DNA from: Rhodospirillales bacterium
GTDB lineage: Bacteria > Pseudomonadota > Alphaproteobacteria > Acetobacterales > Acetobacteraceae
DNA: 6,013 nucleotides
NCBI GenBank assembly: GCA_025350425.1
Contig: JANXXW010000372.1
Location: 1-6,013 of the forward strand
Direction of reading: 5' to 3'
Positions 1 through 5,304 of this stretch are shown one piece after another (the first letter of the stretch is position 1; each line of letters opens with the position of its first letter). The notes beneath the pieces are model-generated. The model was not told the DNA's origin. It searched no databases and was given only the letters and a program-made list of their open reading frames with translations. The position numbers were made by a program, and so were the translations under genes.

Positions 1-743
1 GTATTCTGCAGAATATATGCCTCGGCCCCGTCATGCAGGCGAGGCAGCACGATGTGGCTGCCCTTGATGAGCCGGACCTGCTTGCCACCGTTCACTCCCA
101 GTGATTGGTTGAGGACTTGGCTGACCCAGGGGCCGGCGGCATTGACCAGAGTGCGGGCAAGAACGGTCTCGGTCTGGCCGTCACCGTGAAGCAGTTCGCA
201 CGACCAGTGATCTTCCCGGCGATCCGCGTGCACCAGTCGTGTGCGGGTGAGGATCTGTGCGCCATGATCGGCGGCATCCCTTGCGTTCAGCGCCACCAAG
301 CGGGAATCCTCGACCCAGCAATCGGCGTAAATGAAGGCACGCTTGAAGCCCGGCAGCAGCGCTTTACCGACCGGATGCTGGTCGAGCCGAACCGTGCGCG
401 TGGAGGGCAAGCGCTTCCGTCGCGCAAGGTGATCGTAAATGAACAGGCCGAGGCGCACGAGCCATGCCGGCCGCACGCTCGGGTCATGCGGTAGGACGAA
501 ATCCATCGGCCAAATGATGTGCGGCGCTATGGCTAGTAGCCGCTCCCGCTCCAGCAATGCTTCGCGGACTAAACGAAATTCGTAATACTCGAGATATCTT
601 AATCCGCCATGGATCAGCTTGCTTGAGACTGATGACGTACCACTCGCGAGATCATGCTGTTCGACCAACACGACCGACAACCCGCGCCCTGCGGCATCCC
701 GGGCGATGCCAGTGCCGTTAATTCCGCCGCCGACCACAAGCAT
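1..743 (-). CDS. glpD: Glycerol-3-phosphate dehydrogenase (FAD, aerobic), N-terminal part
   Basis: This gene oxidises sn-glycerol 3-phosphate to dihydroxyacetone phosphate and passes electrons through FAD to the membrane quinone pool. I translated the minus strand by hand from 743; about 247 codons are present and the C-terminal half lies beyond base 1. Residues 4-21 (VGGGINGTGIARDAAGRG) match the FAD-dependent G3P dehydrogenase signature and dinucleotide-binding fold. SSKLIHGGLRYLE (about 40-52), APHIIWPMDFVLPH and the FAD-domain motif LVNAAGPWV follow in the expected order. The ATG at 743 opens directly at the first beta strand and has no good Shine-Dalgarno at normal distance. An AGGGGA sits about 20 bases upstream, and an in-frame GTG lies at 794, so the start may be a few codons earlier. 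It lies 87 bp downstream of glpR on the same strand, probably one transcript. Identity is near certain; the start is not. Confidence 0.95.
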   Translation of the reverse strand, partial: MLVVGGGINGTGIARDAAGRGLSVVLVEQHDLASGTSSVSSKLIHGGLRYLEYYEFRLVREALLERERLLAIAPHIIWPMDFVLPHDPSVRPAWLVRLGLFIYDHLARRKRLPSTRTVRLDQHPVGKALLPGFKRAFIYADCWVEDSRLVALNARDAADHGAQILTRTRLVHADRREDHWSCELLHGDGQTETVLARTLVNAAGPWVSQVLNQSLGVNGGKQVRLIKGSHIVLPRLHDGAEAYILQN

Positions 744-800
744 GTCAATCAGTGCCGAGATGACGCTTCCCCTGTTCGTTTTCTTACATTGCACGCTACA

Positions 801-821
801 TGCGAACATGGACAGTTCGCA
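801..821. promoter_or_regulatory. Candidate GlpR operator in the glpR-glpD gap
   Basis: A perfect 7-bp inverted repeat, TGCGAAC and GTTCGCA, is separated by 7 bases. Its core CGAACATGGACAGTTCG (803-819) is 12/17 identical to a second site at 1677-1693. The half CGAACAT is the reverse complement of ATGTTCG, the half-site of the E. coli GlpR operator consensus as I recall it. Its place just ahead of glpD fits autogenous or pathway control. Binding is inferred, not shown. Confidence 0.55.
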
Positions 822-830
822 ATGGGAAAT

Positions 831-1622
831 TTAACTCTCGGGGGCGATGTGGAGTTCCACGCCGGCCGCCTCCAGCAATTCGAGCAGTGCCTGGGGCGGG
901 GCGGCGTCCGTGAACAAGGCGTCTACGTCCCGGATCGCGCCCATGCGAACCATCGCCGGGCGGCCGAATTTCGAATGATCGGTCGTAAGAAACACTCGGC
1001 GCGCATTGCGGAGGATCGCCTGTGAGACCCGGACCTCCTGGTAGTCATAGTCGAGCAAGGTCCCATCGAGGTCGATGCCGCTGATACCCATCACGGCATA
1101 ATCGGCGCGAAACTGATCGATCATATCCAGCGTCGCCTCGCCCAGGATGCCGCCGTCCTGCTTCCGCACCAGCCCGCCCGCCAGAATAATCTCGCAATCC
1201 TCCGATTCGGACATGACGTGTGCCACGTGCAAATTATTGGTGATCACGCGCAGATTACGGTGATTGATCAGCGCCCGGGCAACCTCCTCGGTCGTCGTGC
1301 CGATGTTGAGGATGACCGAGGCACCGTGCGGGATTTGTGCCGCGGCCAGCTTGGCAATCCGCCGCTTTTCTTCGAGAAAAAGTACCTTACGGGCGGAATA
1401 ACCGACATTGCGCCCGCCCAGCGCCGGCCCGGCGCCGCCGTGATACCGATTAATCCGGCCTTCACCATAAAGCGCGTTCACATCCCGGCGGATGGTCTGC
1501 TGCGTGACCTTGAACCGGTCCGCAAGCAACTCCACCGTCATGAAGCCGCGTTGGGTAATCAGATCCACGATTGCAGCCCGGCGGACAGGGGCATTGGAAA
1601 CGAGGAGTACGGGAGGGGTCAT
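831..1622 (-). CDS. glpR: Glycerol-3-phosphate regulon repressor, DeoR family
   Basis: This is a DNA-binding repressor of glycerol-3-phosphate catabolism; by analogy with E. coli GlpR it is released by glycerol 3-phosphate. The protein has 263 residues, close to the family norm of about 250. The N-terminal winged helix-turn-helix covers about 12-65, with the DeoR signature VTQQTIRRDVNALYGEGRI at 39-57 followed by RYHGG. The C-terminal sugar-phosphate sensor domain (about 80-240) shows EEKRRIAKLAAAQIP, the phosphate-loop-like NIGTTTEEVARAL (106-118), ITNNLHVA, ILAGG, GGILGEATLD, GISGID, DYDYQEVR and DHSKFGR. These track E. coli GlpR closely (for instance VTNNLNVA, GGIIGEATLDFI, DHSKFGRNAMV). 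The ATG at 1622 has only a weak GAG upstream. Adjacency to glpD supports the specific name over a generic DeoR call. It is divergent from the oxygenase gene at 1714. Confidence 0.92.
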   Translation of the reverse strand: MTPPVLLVSNAPVRRAAIVDLITQRGFMTVELLADRFKVTQQTIRRDVNALYGEGRINRYHGGAGPALGGRNVGYSARKVLFLEEKRRIAKLAAAQIPHGASVILNIGTTTEEVARALINHRNLRVITNNLHVAHVMSESEDCEIILAGGLVRKQDGGILGEATLDMIDQFRADYAVMGISGIDLDGTLLDYDYQEVRVSQAILRNARRVFLTTDHSKFGRPAMVRMGAIRDVDALFTDAAPPQALLELLEAAGVELHIAPES

Positions 1623-1674
1623 TCGTTGTGCTCGTTCGCTACGGAACTAAGTCTTACTACCAACGAGGCGCGAT

Positions 1675-1696
1675 TTCGAACATAGTTTATTCGAAC
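1675..1696. promoter_or_regulatory. Candidate GlpR operator between glpR and the divergent oxygenase gene
   Basis: TTCGAAC occurs twice (1675-1681 and 1690-1696), 15 bp apart. Because TTCGAA is itself a palindrome, the pair is both a direct and an inverted repeat. The core CGAACATAGTTTATTCG (1677-1693) shares 12 of 17 positions with the site at 803-819, with identical CGAA-N9-TTCG geometry. On the minus strand it reads TATGTTCGA, a close match to half of the E. coli GlpR operator as I recall it. It lies in the 91-bp divergent gap, so it could control both genes. No convincing -35/-10 pair stands out on either strand; TAAACT on the minus strand overlaps the site and is a weak -10 candidate. 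Confidence 0.55.
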
Positions 1697-1713
1697 GCAC
1701 ACAGGACACGGTC

Positions 1714-2346
1714 ATGGCGGTCAAGCTGAGTATTGCGACACGTAACCTGTTTCCAACCCCGGTCGCGGCTGTCGATACGCCAGACGCCCCAGCCCGCAAT
1801 GCGGAGTTGCGGCGGTTGATCCTGGAGAGGCAGCGGACAACGGAAGGCATGGCGGCCTCCAACGCGGGTGGCTGGCATTCGGGCCGGGATCTGCTGGAGT
1901 GGGGCGGCCCCCGTGCTGCCGAAGTCATCGACATGGCCCGCGCCGTCGCCAATCACATGACCTGCGACCGGACTGGCAAGGCGGTCCAACCCGCGTGGGT
2001 CATCACGGCCTGGGCCAATGTAAACGGGCCCGGAGACAGTAATTTTTGCCACTATCACCCAGGGTCGTTCTGGTCCGGCACCTACTATGTTGATGATGGC
2101 GGATGCGTGGATGACTCTGCGCTGGGCGGAGCGTTCGAGATGCTTGACCCGCGCGGCTCTGCACCGGCGATGCTGGCCCCCACACTCGCCTTTGCCGGTC
2201 TGGGCGGCCTTTCGGCCGGCACCACCGAAACCATAATGCCACGGCCCGGCCTGCTTTTCCTTTTCCCCTCATGGCTGCACCATCAAGTTCGCGCATACCG
2301 CGGCCAACAGGCGCGGATATCGATCGCCTTCAATCTGCGGATCTAA
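1714..2346 (+). CDS. Putative 2OG-Fe(II) oxygenase, TIGR02466-like
   Basis: This 210-residue protein resembles the TIGR02466 / putative 2OG-Fe(II) oxygenase family, whose substrate is generally unknown. The iron-binding region is visible: WANVNGPGDSNFCHYHPGSFWSGTYYV (98-126 region, with H113 and H115), then FEMLDPRG (141-148). The distal GLLFLFPSWLHHQVRAYRG carries H189/H190, and R201 in ARISIAFNL probably binds the 2-oxoglutarate carboxylate. Residue roles are inferred from the family. The N-terminal NLFPTPV opening is also typical of it. The ATG start has an AGGA (1703-1706) seven bases upstream. It is divergent from glpR and shares its control region, so it may be GlpR-regulated, but nothing in the sequence ties it chemically to glycerol metabolism. 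It looks intact. The family call is fairly firm; the reaction is unknown. Confidence 0.8.
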   Translation: MAVKLSIATRNLFPTPVAAVDTPDAPARNAELRRLILERQRTTEGMAASNAGGWHSGRDLLEWGGPRAAEVIDMARAVANHMTCDRTGKAVQPAWVITAWANVNGPGDSNFCHYHPGSFWSGTYYVDDGGCVDDSALGGAFEMLDPRGSAPAMLAPTLAFAGLGGLSAGTTETIMPRPGLLFLFPSWLHHQVRAYRGQQARISIAFNLRI

Positions 2347-2357
2347 TCTAAAATTAT

Positions 2358-2384
2358 CACGAACCGATCGTGTCGCTAGTTCGT
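2358..2384 (+). other. Inverted-repeat cluster just after the oxygenase gene
   Basis: CACGA-ACCGA-TCGTG (2358-2372) can form a 5-bp hairpin. An overlapping alternative pairs ACGAAC (2359-2364) with GTTCGT (2379-2384). It begins about 11 bases after the stop codon. There is no following T-run, so it is a poor intrinsic terminator; it could slow exonucleases or be chance. Confidence 0.25.
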
Positions 2385-2403
2385 AAAACTGGGGTGGCTA
2401 GCC

Positions 2404-2583
2404 ATGGTATCGTCGGGGCCGCCACGCAACGGAACGGGACGGCGAGTGGGGCAGGCACCCCATGCGTGCGGGTTCGTGAGCGAGTCGCGTCTTTTTGAGA
2501 AACTCGAAGTTCTCTGCATCAACTTCGTTCAGGGCAAGCCCATCACGACGACGGACTCTGTCACCGGAGTCGCACGGCGATGA
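2404..2583 (+). pseudogene. Possible remnant of an EAL-domain protein C-terminus
   Basis: This is a 59-codon reading frame in the 337-bp gap between two intact genes, with G/C in about 70% of third positions. Its middle reads FVSESRLFEKLEVLCINFVQGKPI, which resembles the last helix-strand of EAL cyclic-di-GMP phosphodiesterases (pattern FVET...L..LR.LGVDY.QGY.IG.P). The catalytic part of such a domain is absent, the first 20 residues are low-complexity and unrecognised, and no Shine-Dalgarno is evident before the ATG. If the likeness is real, this is a decayed or truncated gene tail, not a working enzyme. It could also be a chance open frame. The rest of the gap, 2584-2683, shows nothing I recognise apart from the Shine-Dalgarno of the next gene. 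Confidence 0.3.
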
Positions 2584-2683
2584 GCTCTGTTCCAGGGGCA
2601 GCGATCTCCATCGCGCCCATTTCCAAAGCCTTGCCAGTGAACATCGATCGCTTGAGGCTGGACGTTTTCGATAGGAGCAGTTC

Positions 2684-3121
2684 ATGACTGCAACAGCTTG
2701 GGGAGTTGCCGAAATGGCGACCGTCGAGGACAATACGCCTGAAACTCTCGCTCGCCGGCTTCGAGCCCATCTTCAAGCGCTCGCCGCACTGCGCTTACCA
2801 ATCACCTATCAGGAAGCGGCCAGAGCGCTGCTGCTTTCACCTCCGAACACCATTCATCAAGTCACGGAGGCGTTGGAGCAGCTTATGGCCGAGGACGCGG
2901 CGGCTAACCGCCCCTTCATCGCGGCCATGGTCATCAGCAAGGCGCGGGGAGGCATGCCGGCGCCGGGCTTTTTCGAATGTGCGGCACGGTTAGGGCGCTT
3001 CGCCGGCGATGCCACGAGTCTGGATGCTTCGTCCTTTTATGCGGACGAGCTTTACGCCGCGACCAACTTTTGGGCGCTGCCGGCACCTTTGGCGAAAGTG
3101 GATAAAGACCCGCCGCTATAA
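2684..3121 (+). CDS. Conserved protein of unknown function
   Basis: This is a 145-residue soluble protein with no signal peptide or membrane segment. The start is well supported by AGGAG (2673-2677) six bases before the ATG; Met11 (2714) is a weaker alternative. The conserved-looking core is residues 39-105: TYQEAARALLL, the helix TIHQVTEALEQLMAEDAAA, then RPFIAAMVISKARGGMPAPGFF and LGRF. I associate this layout (TY..A, a helix, then P..AA.V.S...G.P..GFF) with alphaproteobacterial hypothetical proteins. It also faintly recalls the winged-helix part of O6-alkylguanine transferase-like proteins (TYGE.A...), but the catalytic PCHR motif is absent. That comparison is speculative. It sits alone: the upstream gap is 337 bp and an IS remnant begins 27 bp after its stop. 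It appears intact. Confidence 0.75.
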   Translation: MTATAWGVAEMATVEDNTPETLARRLRAHLQALAALRLPITYQEAARALLLSPPNTIHQVTEALEQLMAEDAAANRPFIAAMVISKARGGMPAPGFFECAARLGRFAGDATSLDASSFYADELYAATNFWALPAPLAKVDKDPPL

Positions 3122-3147
3122 AACAGCGCACAAAATCTTCCAGATTC

Positions 3148-3162
3148 TGAAGTGCGCCTCTG
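3148..3162 (+). repeat. Left terminal inverted repeat of the IS3 remnant
   Basis: TGAAGTGCGCCTCTG pairs with the right end at 13 of 15 positions. The match could extend outward by TC on both sides (TCTGAAG / TCTGGAG), which leaves the exact boundary open by two bases. Confidence 0.7.
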
Positions 3163-3189
3163 TTGCTGCGCTTCCGGAGAATGGGAGCT

Positions 3190-3258
3190 ATGGCGAAGGA
3201 TCGTCTCCATACTCCCACGTTCAAGTGGCAGGTTGCTAAAGAGTTCCTGGCCGGAAAG
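3190..3258 (+). pseudogene. IS3-family transposase OrfA, N-terminal fragment
   Basis: The frame opens [19 protein letters not shown] and then LAGK. It resembles the start of IS3-family OrfA proteins of the type MAKHRRYS.EFKRQVAQEFLAGE, which begin the helix-turn-helix that binds the IS ends. After AGK (about 3258) the likeness stops abruptly and the sequence continues as OrfB in another frame, marking an internal deletion. An in-frame ATG three codons upstream (3181) is an equal start candidate. It is non-functional. Confidence 0.6.
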
Positions 3259-3379
3259 GTTAGAGGACGTCACTGCCGACCTTCCTCGCTTCATCGACGA
3301 CGTTTACAACGCAAAACGTCTATATTTCACATCGGGCTTTCTCAGCCCCGTGCAGTTCGAGCATCAACACGACCGGCAG
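3257..3379 (+). pseudogene. IS3-family transposase OrfB, C-terminal fragment
   Basis: About 41 codons read [20 protein letters not shown] then [21 protein letters not shown]. This is the classic IS3 OrfB tail (F...YN..R.HS.LGYLSP..FE.QH). The usual RLHSALGY is altered to RLYFTSGF, suggesting drift. The DDE catalytic core that should precede it is missing. The frame runs without a stop into the right inverted repeat, so the original stop also seems lost, perhaps through a second small deletion. It is in a different frame from the OrfA fragment. Confidence 0.85.
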
Positions 3380-3391
3380 GGGCGCACTCCA
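3377..3391 (-). repeat. Right terminal inverted repeat of the IS3 remnant
   Basis: CAGGGGCGCACTCCA on the plus strand reads TGGAGTGCGCCCCTG on the minus strand and matches the left end with two mismatches. It abuts the OrfB tail directly. Confidence 0.7.
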
Positions 3392-3454
3392 GATCTCGGT
3401 AAAGGCGTGAATATTGGCAAGCTCGGGGCGGTGATCGGTTGGTCGTGTAGCCAT

Positions 3455-3475
3455 GCCGGGTTATTCCGGCTTTCT
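3455..3475 (+). terminator. Weak intrinsic-terminator-like hairpin
   Basis: GCCGG-GTTATT-CCGGC forms a 5-bp GC stem (six with a G-U pair) and is followed by TTTCT. The stem is short and the T-run is interrupted, so function is doubtful. It would stop transcripts coming from the IS remnant or the upstream gene before the transporter operon. Confidence 0.25.
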
Positions 3476-3600
3476 GTGTAGCTCCCAGCACCTGATCTCG
3501 ACGAAGCCCTCTACCCCTGCCCAAGCTGCCGCACGAACCAATAACAGCACCTCCGACAGGGGAAAGAGCACTTTTCAGGATTGACGAGGGTCTTGCAGGG

Positions 3601-3624
3601 CAGCGAAATGCCCGATCAGCGAAA
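3601..3624 (+). repeat. 8-bp direct repeat CAGCGAAA
   Basis: Two copies of CAGCGAAA start 16 bp apart (3601 and 3617). The first copy lies in the loop and 5' arm of the GGGCA/TGCCC hairpin (3598-3613). A period of 16 bp upstream of an operon could suit a regulator, but so short a repeat may be chance. Confidence 0.3.
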
Positions 3625-3640
3625 GACAAGAGATCAGGAA

Positions 3641-3658
3641 ACCTCTTCAACGAGAGGT
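3641..3658 (+). promoter_or_regulatory. Hairpin covering the Shine-Dalgarno of the upstream GTG start
   Basis: ACCTCT (3641-3646) pairs perfectly with AGAGGT (3653-3658) around a TCAACG loop. AGAGG in the 3' arm is the only Shine-Dalgarno for the GTG at 3664, six bases downstream. If that GTG is used, the ribosome site is occluded when the hairpin forms. If translation starts further down, the hairpin is simply part of the leader. Confidence 0.4.
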
Positions 3659-3663
3659 CTCCT

Positions 3664-5304
3664 GTGAAGCAAACTTCAAACTCGAATAGAACGCCTCGAC
3701 CCGTTCAAATGATTGCCTGGCCGAACCCAGCCCGCCTTGACACGCTAGGCGGTATCTTTCAGCTTCTGGACACTAATTCACTTTCGTCCGGTCAGGGCGA
3801 AAGACGGGGGGAGAGGATAATAAACGTAGAGCCACTGCTGGAGGCTGAGGGCGTGGTCAAGAGCTTCGCAGGCGTCCCGGCGCTGCGCGACGGCCGGCTT
3901 CTGCTTCGCCCCGGCACGGTCCACGCGTTATGCGGCGGCAACGGCGCGGGGAAAAGCACCTTCCTCAACATCCTCATGGGTCTGCTTCGCCGCGACTCCG
4001 GCAGCGTCGCCATACGCGGCCAGGACGTGCACTTCGCCACGCCGGCCCAGGCGCTGGCAGGCGGGCTGGCGATCATTACGCAAGAGCTGTCACCCATTCC
4101 GGACATGACGGTAGCTGAAAACCTGTATCTTGGCCGCGAGCCGCGCCGGCTGGGCTGTATCGTGGACGGCCGCGCGCTCAACCGCCGCGCAGCCGAATTG
4201 CTGGCCCGGCTGAATTTCCGTATCGAGCCTACAGCGCCCATGCGAAGCCTGAGCCTCGCGCAGACCCAGCTTGTCGAGATCGCTAAGGCGATCAGCCACG
4301 AGAGCACGGTCCTCATCATGGACGAGCCCACCTCGGCGATCGGTGAGGCGGAAACCGAGACTCTGTTCGCTGCCATCCGCACGCTGACGTCTCACGGTGT
4401 GGGCGTGATCTACGTGAGCCATCGGCTGGCCGAGATTTTCACTATCGCCGACGACTACACCGTATTCAGAGACGGCGGCTTCGTGGCCACGGGACGGATC
4501 GCCGACATCGACCGGCGCGGCCTCGTGCGCCTCATCCTCGGTGCCGAGCTACGCGATGAGTTCCGCACCCACCCCACCCCGGACGGGCCAGTGATGCTGG
4601 ATATGCGGGGGCTTGGCCGGGACGGCTGGTTCGAGGACATCTCGCTCAACGTCCGCCGGGGCGAGGTGCTTGGCCTCTACGGGTTAATGGGCGCGGGCCG
4701 CAGCGAGTTCCTGGAGGCGGTGTATGGCTTGGCACCGCTCAACTCCGGCGAAATCCGCATCGACGGCCAGCCGGTCCGCATCAGCCGCCCAGCCGACGCG
4801 CTGGACGCTGGCATGGCGATGGTGACGGAGGACCGCAAGGCGAGCGGCCTCGTGATGACCGGGTCGGTGCGCGAGAACGTCACCCTGTCTTGCCTGCCGC
4901 GCCTGTCCCGCGGTCCAGTGATCGCCGAGGGTCGGGAGCGTGCGCAGGTGGACCGCATGATGGAGCTGTTCCGCATCAAGGCGCGTTCCATTGATGCGCC
5001 CGTGCAGAGCCTCAGCGGCGGCAACCAGCAGAAGGTCGTGCTCGCCCGCTGCCTTGGCACCGAGCCGCGCATCCTGCTGTGCGACGAGCCGACCCGCGGC
5101 GTGGACGAGGGCGCCAAGCGGGAGGTGTACGCGTTCCTGTCGCGCTTCGTGGCGGACGGGCGCTGCGCCATCATGGTGTCGTCCGAACTGCCGGAAGTGC
5201 TGGGCATGAGCGACCGCATCGCCGTGTTCCGCCGCGGCCGGCTGGCGGGCGTTGTGGACCGGGCGGACGCGTCGCAGGAACGTCTCATGCAGCTCGCGTC
5301 GTGA
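3664..5304 (+). CDS. Sugar ABC importer ATP-binding protein (CUT2, RbsA/MglA-like, two ATPase domains)
   Basis: This tandem ATPase powers a CUT2-type sugar importer at the inner membrane. Numbering is from GTG 3664 (546 residues). Domain 1: Walker A GGNGAGKST (91-99), Q-loop Q140, signature-like LSLAQTQLVEIAKAI (196-210), Walker B VLIMDEPTSAI (216-226), H-loop H253. Domain 2 has the degenerate P-loop GLMGAGRSEFL (340-350) normal for the family, then LSGGNQQKVVLARCL (450-464), Walker B ILLCDEPTRGVD (470-481) and SSELPEVLGMSDRI with no H-loop histidine. Family members of about 500 residues begin near the EPLLEAEGVVKSF found here at 56-68. The first ~52 residues are thus extra and their codons look less biased. 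A strong Shine-Dalgarno (3806-3816) precedes ATA at 3820, matching the expected N-terminus; ATG 3709 is another in-frame option. Function is firm; start and sugar are not. The permease overlaps its stop by four bases. Confidence 0.9.
   Translation: MKQTSNSNRTPRPVQMIAWPNPARLDTLGGIFQLLDTNSLSSGQGERRGERIINVEPLLEAEGVVKSFAGVPALRDGRLLLRPGTVHALCGGNGAGKSTFLNILMGLLRRDSGSVAIRGQDVHFATPAQALAGGLAIITQELSPIPDMTVAENLYLGREPRRLGCIVDGRALNRRAAELLARLNFRIEPTAPMRSLSLAQTQLVEIAKAISHESTVLIMDEPTSAIGEAETETLFAAIRTLTSHGVGVIYVSHRLAEIFTIADDYTVFRDGGFVATGRIADIDRRGLVRLILGAELRDEFRTHPTPDGPVMLDMRGLGRDGWFEDISLNVRRGEVLGLYGLMGAGRSEFLEAVYGLAPLNSGEIRIDGQPVRISRPADALDAGMAMVTEDRKASGLVMTGSVRENVTLSCLPRLSRGPVIAEGRERAQVDRMMELFRIKARSIDAPVQSLSGGNQQKVVLARCLGTEPRILLCDEPTRGVDEGAKREVYAFLSRFVADGRCAIMVSSELPEVLGMSDRIAVFRRGRLAGVVDRADASQERLMQLAS
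3806..3816 (+). promoter_or_regulatory. Strong Shine-Dalgarno facing ATA codons inside the ATPase frame
   Basis: GGGGGGAGAGG is the best ribosome-binding sequence in this part of the window. GGAG ends at 3813, six bases before the ATA at 3820. Protein homology also begins here (INVEPLLEAEG). No ATG, GTG or TTG lies in frame at the right distance, which suggests either a rare ATA start or loss of the original ATG. It decides between a roughly 494-residue and a 546-residue protein. Confidence 0.45.

Larger units (their letters stand above)
3148..3391 (+). mobile_element. Internally deleted IS3-family element (MITE-like, 244 bp)
   Basis: This short element has 15-bp terminal inverted repeats that match at 13 positions (left TGAAGTGCGCCTCTG; right, reverse-complemented, TGGAGTGCGCCCCTG) and the TG...CA ends usual for IS3-family elements. 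Inside are the first roughly 23 codons of an OrfA-like protein joined near 3258 to the last roughly 40 codons of an IS3 OrfB. About 1 kb of a normal 1.2-1.3 kb element is therefore missing, including the helix-turn-helix body and the DDE catalytic residues. It cannot transpose by itself but might be mobilised by a full relative. A clean target duplication is not obvious; flanks read AGATTC on the left and GATCTC on the right. It lies 26 bp past the stop of the preceding gene. Confidence 0.75.
3392..3663. other. Gene-free stretch between the IS remnant and the sugar transporter
   Basis: I recognise no protein here on either strand. The frame of the transporter ATPase stays open upstream to a stop near 3492, but the translation resembles nothing known to me. 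The stretch looks less GC-rich than the transporter genes. It holds a small terminator-like hairpin (3455-3475), a GGGCA/TGCCC hairpin (3598-3613), an 8-bp direct repeat CAGCGAAA (3601-3608 and 3617-3624) and a hairpin at the GTG start of the ATPase. TTGACG at 3581-3586 resembles a -35 box but has no good -10 at 17 bp. The transporter promoter presumably lies here. Confidence 0.5.

Noticed and set aside
105..494. Plus-strand open frame of 129 codons
   Set aside because: It lies antisense to glpD, whose translated protein matches its family along the whole stretch.
2398..2776. Minus-strand frames in the gap before the conserved orphan gene
   Set aside because: They match no family I recognise, overlap the well-supported plus-strand gene and its Shine-Dalgarno, and end or shift without coherent protein character.
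3143..3394. GAT on both sides of the IS remnant as a target duplication
   Set aside because: The left copy is separated from the inverted repeat by two bases (TC) while the right copy abuts it, so it does not align with symmetric ends.
3581..3610. TTGACG as a sigma-70 -35 box for the transporter operon
   Set aside because: The sequence about 17 bp downstream (CGAAAT) is a poor -10, so a promoter cannot be called from this alone.
3342..3650. Minus-strand 102-codon frame downstream of the IS remnant
   Set aside because: It runs antisense through the right end of the IS remnant and its product is arginine- and serine-rich shadow-like sequence with no recognisable domain.
3934..3960. Walker A of ATPase domain 1 reads GGNGAGKST rather than the common GENGAGKST
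   Set aside because: The G-x4-GKST core is intact and the variant position is not catalytic; I recall the same wording in other sugar ABC ATPases, so it does not suggest inactivation.
3792..4382. Long minus-strand open frames across the ATPase and permease genes
   Set aside because: They are antisense shadows in high-GC DNA; the plus-strand frames carry the full set of ABC transporter motifs.
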